A stretch of DNA of 64,000 nucleotides from Thermonema lapsum (GCF_011761635.1 NZ_JAASRN010000002.1:522634-586633), one strand, 5' to 3'. Positions 40,436 through 48,994 are shown, counted from the stretch's first letter. Notes: generated by a model not told the origin, from the letters alone. Numbers and translations are program-made.

Positions 40436-41542
40436 ATGACACCAAAGGGAGGGTTGAATATCGGTGAGCACTACTTTTCTTTTGAAGCTTGCCAACTATT
40501 GAAAGACTTACCGCCCTCGCTCAACGAGTATGAGCGACAAGCCATCCACTTTTGCCACCGATGGCTTAACGGCGCCCCTTCTTTTGTTTTTCACACCTCT
40601 GGCTCTACAGGAAAACCCAAACCTGTGGAGCTCTCGCGTCAACTCATGGCATGGAGCGCTCGCAACACCCTGCTGTATTTTGGGCTAAAACCCGGCGACA
40701 AGCTGCTGGTCAGTATGAACATATCTTTTGTGGGCGGGGCTATGATGCTGGTGCGTGCTATGGAAGGGCAACTAAATGCCTACCTTCAAGTCCCCTCGCG
40801 CTTGCCTCTGTCCAATACCGGGATGCAGCGTTTCGATTTTTATGCTTTCGTGCCCATGCAACTACAAAGCATGCTGCAAGAAACGCCCCAACTGTTGCCC
40901 CAGCTCACACACGCCAAAGGTGTACTGATTGGCGGTGCAGCTCTTCCTGCAAGCTTAGAGCAACAGCTGTTGCCTTTTGGCAAGGCGATGGTACAAACCT
41001 ACGGCATGACTGAGACCGCCTCGCATGTGGCATTGCGTCCTCTGGGCAAAAAGATTTATGAAGCTATGCCCGGAGTTCATTTCGAGCAAGACGCACGAGG
41101 CTGCTTGGTCGTACACACCCCACATTTGCCACCACTCATTACTAATGACCGCGTCCGCTTGCACGATGCCACCCACTTCGAGTGGCTGGGGCGCATCGAC
41201 AATGTCATCAACAGCGGAGGCATCAAGATACAAATAGAAGAAGTAGAAGAAGCCGCTGCCGTTGTCTTGGAAAGTATGAAGCTACACTTTCCCTTTTTTG
41301 CAACGGGCATACCCGACCCTTTGCTGGGCGAAAAATTAGTGCTGGTATTTCCGGCAGATAGCCTACCACTGGCTGCCGAAGAGGCGCTACTACAACAGCT
41401 ACGCCATCAGTTGGGCAAATACAAAGCCCCCAAAACCATCATCTATCAGGCGTATATTCCGCAAAGTCCCTCCGGCAAAATCATCAGACGCCTGCTCGAC
41501 GACTCGCTGCCCACATGCCCACAAAGCAAAGCAGACCATTGA
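40436..41542 (+). CDS. menE: AMP-binding enzyme, probable o-succinylbenzoate-CoA ligase MenE
   Basis: A 368-residue ANL-superfamily acyl-CoA synthetase of the short length typical of Bacteroidota MenE (menaquinone synthesis). The P-loop HTSGSTGKPKPVELS is at residues 53-67, followed by YGMTETASHVA (189-199), GRIDNVINSGGIKI (hinge region) and the C-terminal lysine in SPSGKIIRR. Other acyl-CoA ligases share these motifs, and no other men gene lies nearby. The last 59 bases overlap antisense the end of the symporter gene. Confidence 0.82.
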   Translation: MTPKGGLNIGEHYFSFEACQLLKDLPPSLNEYERQAIHFCHRWLNGAPSFVFHTSGSTGKPKPVELSRQLMAWSARNTLLYFGLKPGDKLLVSMNISFVGGAMMLVRAMEGQLNAYLQVPSRLPLSNTGMQRFDFYAFVPMQLQSMLQETPQLLPQLTHAKGVLIGGAALPASLEQQLLPFGKAMVQTYGMTETASHVALRPLGKKIYEAMPGVHFEQDARGCLVVHTPHLPPLITNDRVRLHDATHFEWLGRIDNVINSGGIKIQIEEVEEAAAVVLESMKLHFPFFATGIPDPLLGEKLVLVFPADSLPLAAEEALLQQLRHQLGKYKAPKTIIYQAYIPQSPSGKIIRRLLDDSLPTCPQSKADH

Positions 41543-42935
41543 TTAACAGCAGTTCATAGCCAAAGCGGTAGCCGTTGAACCAGCGTTCGCTGTTTTGGGC
41601 AATCACCCAAGTAATGCAGGGGGCAAGGCAGGCAACCCATGGCACCCAGCGGTCTATAGCACGGCGCTGCGTCAACAAACCAAAAGCATACATGCCCAGC
41701 AAAGGTCCATAGGTGTAGCCGGCTGCCGTAAAAATAGCATTGATGACACTCTCATCATTCAGGCGATGAAAAATCATAATCACCAACCAAAGCAGGAAGG
41801 TAATGCCCACGTGTACCCAGCGGCGCAAACGCTCCTGCTTCTTTTTATCCTTGATTTGCTCAAAGCCGAGTATGTCTATGCAAAAAGAAGTAGTAAGGGC
41901 GGTCAACGCTGAATCGGCACTGGAATAAGCAGCCGCAATAATACCTACGAAAAAAAAGAGCCCCGCTATCCACGGGAAGTGGTTAAAAGCAAGTGTAGGA
42001 TAGAGCATGTCGCTTTTCGCTGGTAACCCAATGCCATGCCCTTCGGCATAAGCATAAAGCAACAAGCCCAGCGTGAGAAAAAGCCAGTTGACCGGCACTA
42101 AAATCCAGCTGAAAGTAATCATATTTTTCTGGGCATCTCTCAGAGTGCGGCAACTCAGGTTTTTCTGCATCATGTCTTGGTCCAGCCCCGTCATCACGAT
42201 GGCAATGAAAGCACCCGATATGAACTGCTTCCAAAAAAATTTTTTATCCTTCCAGTCATCCCAGAAAAATACCTGACTGCGCGGGTCTTGCGCCAGATGT
42301 TCGCTCATTTGGCTCCAGCTCCACCCCAAGTCATCTTTGATAAACCAAATGGTGAAAACTACCGCCAACAACATGAAAATAGTTTGCAGCGTATCGGTCC
42401 ATACAATGGTTTTGATGCCCCCGCGTGCTGTGTATAGCCAAATCAACAATAAACTGATGAAGGTAGTCAAGCCAAACGAAGCCCCCCAGTGCTGGAAAAT
42501 ACCCACATGCAAGACCATCGCAACCAAATAGAGGCGGAAAGCAGCCCCCACCGTACGCGACAGCAGAAAAAAAGCAGCGCCTGTTTTATAGGCGTGCTTC
42601 CCAATGCGTTCTTTCAGATAGGTGTAAATAGAAATCAAATTGAGACGATAATACAGGGGCAACAACACAAAAGCAATAACCGCATAGCCTGCCAAGTAGC
42701 CCAATACCATTTGAAAATAACTAAAAGCAGCAGTGCCAACCCAGCCGGGCACCGATATGAAGGTAACACCCGACAAAGAGGCGCCAATCATACCAAAAGC
42801 CACTACATACCAAGGCGACTGCCGCCTTGCCACAAAAAAATCATAGCTGTCGGCTTGTTTGCCCGTCACATAGCCAATAAGCATCAAAACACCGAAATAC
42901 AACAACAAAACCAAGAGTATCCAATGTGCTGCCAT
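41484..42935 (-). CDS. Sodium:solute symporter (SSS family)
   Basis: A 483-residue integral membrane protein of the SSS family (SLC5 type, LeuT-like fold) with about 13 membrane spans. The motif SGVTFISVPGWVG (about 55-67) and a later SSADSALTALTTSF segment, which lines the Na+ site in this family, are visible. Substrate is unknown: sugars, proline or sialic acid are all used by relatives. The final 20 codons overlap menE on the opposite strand. Confidence 0.93.
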   Translation of the reverse strand: MAAHWILLVLLLYFGVLMLIGYVTGKQADSYDFFVARRQSPWYVVAFGMIGASLSGVTFISVPGWVGTAAFSYFQMVLGYLAGYAVIAFVLLPLYYRLNLISIYTYLKERIGKHAYKTGAAFFLLSRTVGAAFRLYLVAMVLHVGIFQHWGASFGLTTFISLLLIWLYTARGGIKTIVWTDTLQTIFMLLAVVFTIWFIKDDLGWSWSQMSEHLAQDPRSQVFFWDDWKDKKFFWKQFISGAFIAIVMTGLDQDMMQKNLSCRTLRDAQKNMITFSWILVPVNWLFLTLGLLLYAYAEGHGIGLPAKSDMLYPTLAFNHFPWIAGLFFFVGIIAAAYSSADSALTALTTSFCIDILGFEQIKDKKKQERLRRWVHVGITFLLWLVIMIFHRLNDESVINAIFTAAGYTYGPLLGMYAFGLLTQRRAIDRWVPWVACLAPCITWVIAQNSERWFNGYRFGYELLLINGLLCFVGMWAASRRAGV

Positions 42936-43005
42936 AAAAGAAAACTTGTTTTTCCAGAAGCTAAACTAACAAAAATGTGCACTTTTGTATTTCTTAAAAA
43001 AGGGC

Positions 43006-43036
43006 TTGCACATATGGCTTCCTTTTTTTACATTTG
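43006..43036 (+). promoter_or_regulatory. clpS promoter
   Basis: TTG (43006-43008), a 20-base spacer and TACATTTG (43029-43036), 22 bases before the ATG. Full consensus match. Confidence 0.65.
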
Positions 43037-43058
43037 AAGAAACAAAATCTCATTGATT

Positions 43059-43346
43059 ATGAGCAACTTAACCAAAGAAACACCCGCCGTATTTGAGGAT
43101 TTCGATACAATTATTGTGGAAGAAGAGGTGCACGACTTGGTCGTTTTCAATGACGATGTGAATACCTTTGACCACGTGATTCAGACGCTCATCGAAGTAT
43201 GCAAGCACACACCCGAGCAAGCCGAACAGTGCACTTGGATTATCCACTTCAAAGGTAAGTGCTCGGTGAAAAAAGGCAGCTGGGATGAGCTGGTGCCCAT
43301 GCGGCAAGCCATCTGCGACCGTGGCATTCAAGCCGAAGTCATTTAG
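43059..43346 (+). CDS. clpS: ATP-dependent Clp protease adaptor ClpS
   Basis: A 95-residue ClpS adaptor that delivers N-degron substrates to a ClpA/ClpC unfoldase. It keeps the family pattern HDLVVFNDDVNTFDHVI (residues 25-41), a helix with the conserved His, and the late LVPMRQAICDRG region. The ATG at 43059 is preferred over the TTG two codons earlier. It ends in TAG. The partner Clp ATPase is not in this window. Confidence 0.92.
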   Translation: MSNLTKETPAVFEDFDTIIVEEEVHDLVVFNDDVNTFDHVIQTLIEVCKHTPEQAEQCTWIIHFKGKCSVKKGSWDELVPMRQAICDRGIQAEVI

Positions 43347-43414
43347 TTTTCTTTGCACTTGTAAACCATACTTACCCAAAGCTTGGCTGAGCGCTGCGTT
43401 CAACCAAGCTTTTG

Positions 43415-43422
43415 TATTTTTG
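43415..43422 (+). promoter_or_regulatory. -7 element of the recR promoter
   Basis: TATTTTTG is an exact match, 19 bases before the recR ATG. CTG at 43394-43396 is a poor -33 with an 18-base spacer. Confidence 0.4.
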
Positions 43423-43441
43423 TATAACAAAGCCCTGACTT

Positions 43442-44041
43442 ATGCATTATTCATCGAAGCTCATAGAACGAGCCGTGGAAGAAATAGCCAAACTGCCCGG
43501 AATCGGGAAGAAATCGGCACTACGCATCGTCCTGCATTTGCTCAAACAAGACCCCAAACAAAGCCATCAACTGGCAGAAGCCTTGATACAGCTGCGCGAC
43601 AATATTCAATATTGCCGCGAGTGCCACAACATAGCCGACGAAGCCCTATGCTACTTTTGCAAAGACACACGCCGCCGGCGCGACATCATTTGTGTAGTTG
43701 AACATTTCAAAGACATTGCTGCCATAGAACGCACTGGACACTACCACGGGCTATACCATGTACTTGGCGGCTTGATTTCTCCTATCGACGGCGTAGGACC
43801 ACAAGACATACACATCGAAAGCTTGCTGCAACGCGTACGCCAAGGCGAAGTAACAGAAGTAATACTGGCGCTGAGCTCCACTATGGAAGGCGACACCACC
43901 GCTTTCTACCTGACCAAGCGGCTAAAAGAGCAGCAGGTGAAAGTAACCGCACTGGCACGCGGGGTACCCATAGGCAGCGAACTGGAATTTACCGACGAAC
44001 TGACCCTTACACGCAGCTTGCTGGGACGTACAGAATTTTAA
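43442..44041 (+). CDS. recR: Recombination protein RecR
   Basis: A 199-residue RecR that, with RecO, loads RecA at gaps. It has the helix-hairpin-helix start (LPGIGKKSALRIVLHLL), the C4 zinc finger (C-R-E-C...C-Y-F-C), and a Toprim domain (ICVVEHFKDIAAIE through LSSTMEGDTT). Length and order are normal. The alkyltransferase-like gene follows 14 bases later and is likely co-transcribed. Confidence 0.96.
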   Translation: MHYSSKLIERAVEEIAKLPGIGKKSALRIVLHLLKQDPKQSHQLAEALIQLRDNIQYCRECHNIADEALCYFCKDTRRRRDIICVVEHFKDIAAIERTGHYHGLYHVLGGLISPIDGVGPQDIHIESLLQRVRQGEVTEVILALSSTMEGDTTAFYLTKRLKEQQVKVTALARGVPIGSELEFTDELTLTRSLLGRTEF

Positions 44042-44055
44042 CCTATCGCCTGTTT

Positions 44056-44397
44056 ATGCACAAAGCAAAGAAACAGTCCTTTTTCAACGATGTATATGAA
44101 GTAGTCAAATGCATACCGGCAGGCAGGGTAAGCACCTACGGTGCTATTGCCCATTATTTAGGTTTGCGCTCGGGCGCCCGCATGGTAGGTTGGGCATTGA
44201 ATCATGCCGTTGCGCTGCCAGAAGTACCCGCTCACCGAGTAGTAAACTGCCACGGCATGCTCACCGGCAAGCGCCATTTTGGCAGTCCCGACCGCATGGC
44301 AGAGCTCTTGCGCCAAGAAGGCATACAAGTGGAAAATGACTGTGTGCAAGACTTCAAAAATATTTTTTGGGACCCAGCAAAAGAACTTAACATATAA
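44056..44397 (+). CDS. Alkyltransferase-like protein (ATL, MGMT family)
   Basis: A 113-residue protein with the DNA-binding fold of O6-alkylguanine-DNA alkyltransferase (IPAGRVSTYGAIA; GARMVGWALN). In place of the active-site PCHRV it has PAHRVVN, so the alkyl-accepting cysteine is an alanine. Such ATL proteins flip out the damaged base and hand it to nucleotide excision repair rather than repair it. It follows recR closely. The related E. coli Atl has PWHRV. Confidence 0.9.
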   Translation: MHKAKKQSFFNDVYEVVKCIPAGRVSTYGAIAHYLGLRSGARMVGWALNHAVALPEVPAHRVVNCHGMLTGKRHFGSPDRMAELLRQEGIQVENDCVQDFKNIFWDPAKELNI

Positions 44398-44493
44398 GCA
44401 CAAAAAACAGAGTCCTTTTTCTATGAAAACCACAAAATAAAATAGAACAACTACCCAAAAACTCCGATTCTATCATAAAATTCCACCCTATCT

Positions 44494-44508
44494 TGGCACG
44501 CACTTTGT
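44494..44508 (+). promoter_or_regulatory. Sigma-54-like promoter upstream of the outer-membrane protein gene
   Basis: TGGCAC (44494-44499), N5, TTGT (44505-44508): the -24 box is perfect, and the -12 box has T in place of C. A start near 44519 would give a leader of about 55 bases. No TAnnTTTG box is seen here. An activator gene is not in the window. Confidence 0.5.
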
Positions 44509-44573
44509 TATGATGCTGCATGCGTTCGTTCATGAGCGCAAGTGTCATGTTTCACTTAAAATTCATCAGAACC

Positions 44574-45203
44574 ATGAAAAAATTACTTTTGACCCTCGCA
44601 GCCGGAGTTTTGTTCTTTGGCGCGCAAGCACAAATCTCTATCATGCCCAAAGCCGGTGTTTCTTTGGCAAATACCGCAAGCAAGACTGATGGTGAATCGG
44701 AAAACTTCAACATGAAAACCGGCTTTACCTTTGGTGTAGCTGCTCCCATCAGCATATCTGAACAGTTCTCTGTGCAGCCTGAGTTGCTCTATGTCCAAAA
44801 AGGTAGAAAACAGAAATCAGGTGGAACTACTACTTCTCGCACTCTCAACTACTTGGAAATCCCGGTGATGGCGCGTGCCCACTTCGGTGGTTTCTACTTG
44901 GGTGCTGGTCCTTATTTGGGCATTGCTTTGAGCGCTAAAGAAAAAGAAAAAAGAAATGGCACTTCAGTAGAATCTAACTTGAATATCGGAATCGATCAGA
45001 TAGAAGACGACGTAAAACCCACTGACTTCGGTTTGTGCTTTGGTTTGGGTTACGGCTTGGAAATAGGTCCAGGCAAGCTGGTATTAGATGCCCGTTATGG
45101 CTTGGGCTTGTCTAACACCTTGCCCAGTGGCGACAGCGACAACTTCGATAAAAACCGTAACATCGCCCTCACTGTAGGTTATGCCATTCCTTTGGGGAAA
45201 TAA
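44574..45203 (+). CDS. Outer-membrane beta-barrel protein
   Basis: A 209-residue outer-membrane protein of the PorT-like/OMP_b-brl family. The signal peptide (MKKLLLTLAAGVLFFGAQAQ) fixes the ATG at 44574; an upstream codon at 44520 would put it too far inside. Alternating strands such as FSVQPELLYVQKG, FYLGAGPYLGIA and GLCFGLGYGLEIG, ending in IALTVGYAIPLGK, form an eight-strand barrel. Function is unknown. A strong terminator follows. Confidence 0.88.
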   Translation: MKKLLLTLAAGVLFFGAQAQISIMPKAGVSLANTASKTDGESENFNMKTGFTFGVAAPISISEQFSVQPELLYVQKGRKQKSGGTTTSRTLNYLEIPVMARAHFGGFYLGAGPYLGIALSAKEKEKRNGTSVESNLNIGIDQIEDDVKPTDFGLCFGLGYGLEIGPGKLVLDARYGLGLSNTLPSGDSDNFDKNRNIALTVGYAIPLGK

Positions 45204-45235
45204 TCTATCAGGAAGCAAGAACTGAATTGCCTACA

Positions 45236-45266
45236 AAGCTGCCTCCAAGTGAGGCGGCTTTTTTTG
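45236..45266 (+). terminator. Terminator after the beta-barrel gene
   Basis: A 9-bp stem with one G-T wobble (45237-45245 with 45251-45259), a 5-base loop and a T run. Confidence 0.85.
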
Positions 45267-45338
45267 TTGTAGAGCACCCTGCGCTTGGAATTGCCGCTCA
45301 AAGATAGACGCCAAGGCAAAACCGTGCCCCTACCGGTC

Positions 45339-45395
45339 ATCGTTTCGACCTCACGCAGATTGTCATCTCGAACAAGCGAAGCGAGTGCGCAATTT
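45339..45395 (+). repeat. Candidate dispersed intergenic repeat
   Basis: The 362-base gap from 45204 to 45565 holds two terminators and, between them, a stretch reading GTTTCGACCTCACGCAG then GTCATCTCGAACAAGCGAAG. Sequences of the GTCATCTCGAnnnAAGCGAAG kind are common as dispersed intergenic repeats in Bacteroidota. Only this partial tandem copy is seen in the window, so the call is weak. Confidence 0.3.
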
Positions 45396-45510
45396 CAATC
45401 AAGCCAAGCAAACAAAGCCGAAGACTCTTCCCCTAACGTTCGAAATGGTAAAGAAAGTCCGAAGGGACAAAGCCCCATCTATTTTTAGTTTGGCTTTTCT
45501 TTTCATGAAC

Positions 45511-45544
45511 AAAAAAAGCGGCACATTTACACTGTGTGCCGCTT
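45511..45544 (-). terminator. Terminator of the pepP operon
   Basis: On the minus strand, a 10-bp stem (45535-45544 with 45516-45525) is followed by T7. It is 21 bases beyond the pepP stop. Confidence 0.85.
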
Positions 45545-45565
45545 CTCTGTGGCGTTTATCAGCTT

Positions 45566-46867
45566 CTATGCTTTGACCGAAGCATTCATGATTTCTTCTA
45601 TTTCTTCGGCTTCCAAGGGGATATCAGCCATCAAGTCAAGCAAGCCATTTTCTGTGATGACCACGTCATTTTCTAAGCGGATGCCCAGCCCCTCTTCGCG
45701 TATATAGATGCCCGGCTCACAGGTAAACACCATGCCCGGCTCAAATTTGCGGTACTTGTCGCCCACATCGTGTACATCCAATCCCAGATGGTGCGAGGTG
45801 CCGTGCATAAAGTATTTCTTGTAAGCAGGGAATTCGGGATTTTGGTTTTTCACTTCGTCCATAGTCAATAAGCCCAAATCCACGAGCTCTTTGGTCATCA
45901 ACTCGCCCACAGCAGCATGATATTCATCGAGCGTATTGCCGGGGCGTAGCATGTCCATAGCGCCACGCATCACCCGCAACACCGCGTCATAGACTTGTCG
46001 CTGCCGCGGCGTGAAGCGCCCATTCACAGGGATGGTACGGGTCATATCCGAGGCATAATTGGCATACTCTGCGCCCACATCCATCAGCAAGAGGTCGCCG
46101 TCTTGGCAGACTTGGTCGTTGGCTATGTAGTGCAACACGCAGGCATTGGCACCCGACGCAATGATAGGGGTATAAGCAAATCCCCGCGAACCATGACGCA
46201 GGAACTCATGCGCATATTCAGCTTCTATTTCATACTCCTTGACGCCCGGCTTCACAAAGCGAAGCACACGGCGGAAGCCGGCTTCCGTGATTTTACAAGC
46301 TTTCTGAATTAGGGCAATTTCGATGTCAGACTTCACTGCCCGCAAGTCGCGCATAATGGGCGCCAAGCGGCGATAGCTGTGCAAAGGGTAGCGCGCTTGG
46401 CACCACTTGATAAAGCGGGCATCGCGCGTTTCTACGACTACCTCGGCGCGCGGATGCTCGTTGGTATTCAAATACAAATGCTCGGCATCCCCCATGAGCG
46501 TGTTAAATACCTTTTCAAATTCAGAAGTCCACAGGACCGTGCGGATACCCGAAACCTCTGTGGCTTCTTCTTTGGTGAGCTTGTGTCCTTCCCAGATGGC
46601 GATGTGTTCGTTGGTTTCCCGCACAAACAGAATCTCACGATATTTTGCTTCTTTAGCATCTGGATAAAGCAGCAAGATGGTTTCTTCTTGGTCCACGCCC
46701 GTCAGATAAAACAAATCAGCATTTTGTTTAAAAGGCATGGTGCCATCGGCACTGGTAGGCATGATATCGTTGGAATTGAAAACAGCTATGGAATTGGGAA
46801 GCAGGCGCTCCGCCAAACGACGGCGGTTCTCTATAAACAGCCGTTTATCGATGCGTTCGTATTTCAT
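45566..46867 (-). CDS. pepP: Xaa-Pro aminopeptidase (M24B family)
   Basis: A 433-residue aminopeptidase P that cleaves the N-terminal residue before proline. An AMP_N domain (about 1-120) is followed by a pita-bread domain with the five metal ligands: Asp in LLLMDVGAEY, Asp in ASDMTRT, His in HGTSHHLGLDVHD, Glu in CEPGIYI and Glu in RLENDVV. The ATG at 46867 (MKYERIDKRLF) is preferred; an upstream in-frame ATG at 46936 would overlap nuoC. It is the last gene in the operon DUF1684-nuoC-pepP. Confidence 0.93.
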   Translation of the reverse strand: MKYERIDKRLFIENRRRLAERLLPNSIAVFNSNDIMPTSADGTMPFKQNADLFYLTGVDQEETILLLYPDAKEAKYREILFVRETNEHIAIWEGHKLTKEEATEVSGIRTVLWTSEFEKVFNTLMGDAEHLYLNTNEHPRAEVVVETRDARFIKWCQARYPLHSYRRLAPIMRDLRAVKSDIEIALIQKACKITEAGFRRVLRFVKPGVKEYEIEAEYAHEFLRHGSRGFAYTPIIASGANACVLHYIANDQVCQDGDLLLMDVGAEYANYASDMTRTIPVNGRFTPRQRQVYDAVLRVMRGAMDMLRPGNTLDEYHAAVGELMTKELVDLGLLTMDEVKNQNPEFPAYKKYFMHGTSHHLGLDVHDVGDKYRKFEPGMVFTCEPGIYIREEGLGIRLENDVVITENGLLDLMADIPLEAEEIEEIMNASVKA

Positions 46868-46932
46868 AACAGACAAGTATTTGGTTTGTTGAAAAGGGTA
46901 AAGTACAAATTTTTTACGGGCTCTGGTAAAAA

Positions 46933-47463
46933 TCAAGCTTGAAATGGGTCTTCAGGTGGGCTTTCTGCCCTCACCTTAATGCCATGATAAGTGTCTTGTG
47001 TTTGATAGTCTTTGCGCAGCGGATGCCCCTGCCAGTCGGCAGGCAGCAAGATACGGCGCAGGTCTGGGTGCCCTGTAAAGCGAATGCCCAAAAGGTCGTA
47101 AATTTCACGCTCGTGCCAGTCGGCTGTGCGCCATATGTCGCTGACGGTGGGCACCTGCGGCAATGGCTCGTCTTCGGCATTACGCGGCACCTCTACCTTT
47201 ACCACTAAAGCATGTTCATAAGGGATGGAAAACAAATGATACAGCACTTCCATAGTGCCGACCTCTGGTCCATTGTCAATACCGGTTACACAAGCCAGAT
47301 AATCGAAATACAACTGCTCGTGCTCATAAAGCAAGCGGGCAAGTGCGGGCAAGTGCACCGGTGCAACCTTCACATAAGGCTGTATTGCCTCTTCATGAAC
47401 TTCTTGCAGGAAATGGTCGCCTAAAAGTTGGCGAATCAAAGCAACAATATCACGAAACTGCAT
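46933..47463 (-). CDS. nuoC: NADH-quinone oxidoreductase subunit C
   Basis: A 176-residue NuoC (30-kDa subunit), a peripheral-arm protein of respiratory complex I. The signature region HEREIYDLLGIRFTGHPDLRRILLPADWQGHPLRKDY is present at about residues 115-152. The ATG at 47461-47463 (MQFRDIVALIRQLL) is taken; a longer frame to 47604 would run into the DUF1684 gene. No other nuo gene is in the window, so it is separated from the usual cluster. It lies four bases after DUF1684. Confidence 0.9.
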   Translation of the reverse strand: MQFRDIVALIRQLLGDHFLQEVHEEAIQPYVKVAPVHLPALARLLYEHEQLYFDYLACVTGIDNGPEVGTMEVLYHLFSIPYEHALVVKVEVPRNAEDEPLPQVPTVSDIWRTADWHEREIYDLLGIRFTGHPDLRRILLPADWQGHPLRKDYQTQDTYHGIKVRAESPPEDPFQA

Positions 47464-47467
47464 AAAC

Positions 47468-48106
47468 TTAGGGCTTTGAAGTGCTGCTGCTGTCGGCAGC
47501 GAATTTCTTTTCTCCAGCCAAGATAGCAAAATCCAGGTGGTTTTGCGCTGGCGGTATGGGGCAGCTATAGTCTGGGCTGTAGGCACAATAAGGATTGTAG
47601 GCAAAGTTAAAGTCCAGTATCAAGGTATTGCCTTTGGGTTTTTCCACGTCGAGGTAGCGCCCTCCCTCATAGGTTTCCTTTCCGTTCGATGCATCTTTGA
47701 AGGGCAGAAACCAGTAGCTGGCATTTCCTTCTTTTTCGAACAGCAGCAGCCGATATTCTTTTCCCTCATACTCGAAATAAGCATATGCAACCGAACGCAA
47801 GCGGTCGAAGGTACTGTCGGTCATTTGCACCAAAAAGTCGGCTTCGTTTTCATCAATGGGCACCCAACGAGCTTTTATACGGTATTGAGTTTTTGGGGGA
47901 AAGTAATTCAAATGGGTGAATGCTTCTCGGTTTTCTATGGGTGAGTCGTCGCGGTACTTGAAGGCTTCGTCTTTTTCACGTCGAAACTTCTCGATTTTCT
48001 GTATCATATCTTCTTCTTTGCGCTGGTCTAAAAGCGAATAGGCAAGGATGGCTGTCAAGATGAGCAAGATTCCAAAAAAGAAAACACGATTTTGCTTTTG
48101 CTTCAT
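47468..48106 (-). CDS. DUF1684 domain protein
   Basis: A 212-residue protein of the DUF1684 family. An N-terminal membrane anchor (about 8-26) is followed by a domain with GNASYWFLPFKDASNGKETY and the diagnostic end block NPYCAYSPDYSCPIPPAQNHL. The family is widespread and its function is unknown. It is the first gene in the unit with nuoC and pepP, with four bases between it and nuoC. A TAGCTTTG element lies at 48157-48164 on the minus strand, overlapping the divergent promoter. Confidence 0.88.
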   Translation of the reverse strand: MKQKQNRVFFFGILLILTAILAYSLLDQRKEEDMIQKIEKFRREKDEAFKYRDDSPIENREAFTHLNYFPPKTQYRIKARWVPIDENEADFLVQMTDSTFDRLRSVAYAYFEYEGKEYRLLLFEKEGNASYWFLPFKDASNGKETYEGGRYLDVEKPKGNTLILDFNFAYNPYCAYSPDYSCPIPPAQNHLDFAILAGEKKFAADSSSTSKP

Positions 48107-48123
48107 GGCTCAGTGTTTTGTAT

Positions 48124-48153
48124 TTCAACTGTTAATGGAAAAACGTATTTTTG
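48124..48153 (+). promoter_or_regulatory. Candidate promoter for the 2OG oxygenase gene
   Basis: TTC (48124-48126), a 19-base spacer and TATTTTTG (48146-48153), 31 bases before the ATG. Confidence 0.5.
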
Positions 48154-48184
48154 CACCAAAGCTATTGAAAAATAAGACATAAAT

Positions 48185-48994
48185 ATGAATCCACAAGCCA
48201 GCATTGCGCTTTTCAACCCTCGTTTGTTTGAAGAGCACACCATCGCACAACTGCAAAATGAGTTCAATACAGCTCAACCTTATCGCCATATAGTCATTGA
48301 CAACTTCCTGCAAACGGACTTTGCAGAGAAATTATATGAGCACTTCCCCCCTACCAAAGTGCTGCGCAAGCACTACGACGGCATCAACGAACGAAAAGCT
48401 GAAGGGGCTAATTTTGAAGACTTTCATCCCGATTTCAGCCGCCTGCGCGAAGCGCTCATGTCGCCAGAGTTCTATGCATGGGTAAGCCGTGTTACCGGCA
48501 TCCAAGACGTGTTCATTACCAACGACCATTTGGGCGTGGGGCTGCATGAAGGCGACAACGGCAGCTTCTTGGATGTCCATATCGACTTCAACATACACCC
48601 CGAAAAAGATGTGCATCGCCGTTTGAACCTGCTCATCTATATGAACCGCCATTGGGAACCTCACTACGGCGGTGATTTGGAACTGTGGAATGCCGAAGTA
48701 ACCGAATGCGTGAAGAAAGTACCGCCGGCATTCAATCGAGCCGTTATCTTTGAAACCAGCGAAATATCCTACCACGGCTATTCACGCATACAAGTGCCAG
48801 AGGGCATGTCGCGCAAGTCGGTATATGCCTATTTTTATACTACCGAGCGCGCCGACGCCGTGCCCTACCACGACACCATATTTAAAGCCCGCCCCCAAGA
48901 CAGCACCGTAAAGAAGCTGGTAACCCCTGTCAAGGAACGTCTAAAAAACAGCGTGAAGGCAGCCCTCAAAAAAGTGGGCATTGTTTTAAAGTAA
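48185..48994 (+). CDS. 2OG-Fe(II) oxygenase (prolyl 4-hydroxylase-like)
   Basis: A 269-residue Fe(II)/2-oxoglutarate dioxygenase. The iron ligands are His132-x-Asp134 (DVHIDF) and His197 (SYHGYS), and Arg210 is the likely 2OG-binding residue. PHYGGDLELW (residues 159-168) is the characteristic strand of this branch, whose members hydroxylate prolyl or other protein residues, or carbohydrates in surface clusters. The last 40 residues are a basic helix. The substrate is not known. It precedes ffh by 39 bases. Confidence 0.9.
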   Translation: MNPQASIALFNPRLFEEHTIAQLQNEFNTAQPYRHIVIDNFLQTDFAEKLYEHFPPTKVLRKHYDGINERKAEGANFEDFHPDFSRLREALMSPEFYAWVSRVTGIQDVFITNDHLGVGLHEGDNGSFLDVHIDFNIHPEKDVHRRLNLLIYMNRHWEPHYGGDLELWNAEVTECVKKVPPAFNRAVIFETSEISYHGYSRIQVPEGMSRKSVYAYFYTTERADAVPYHDTIFKARPQDSTVKKLVTPVKERLKNSVKAALKKVGIVLK

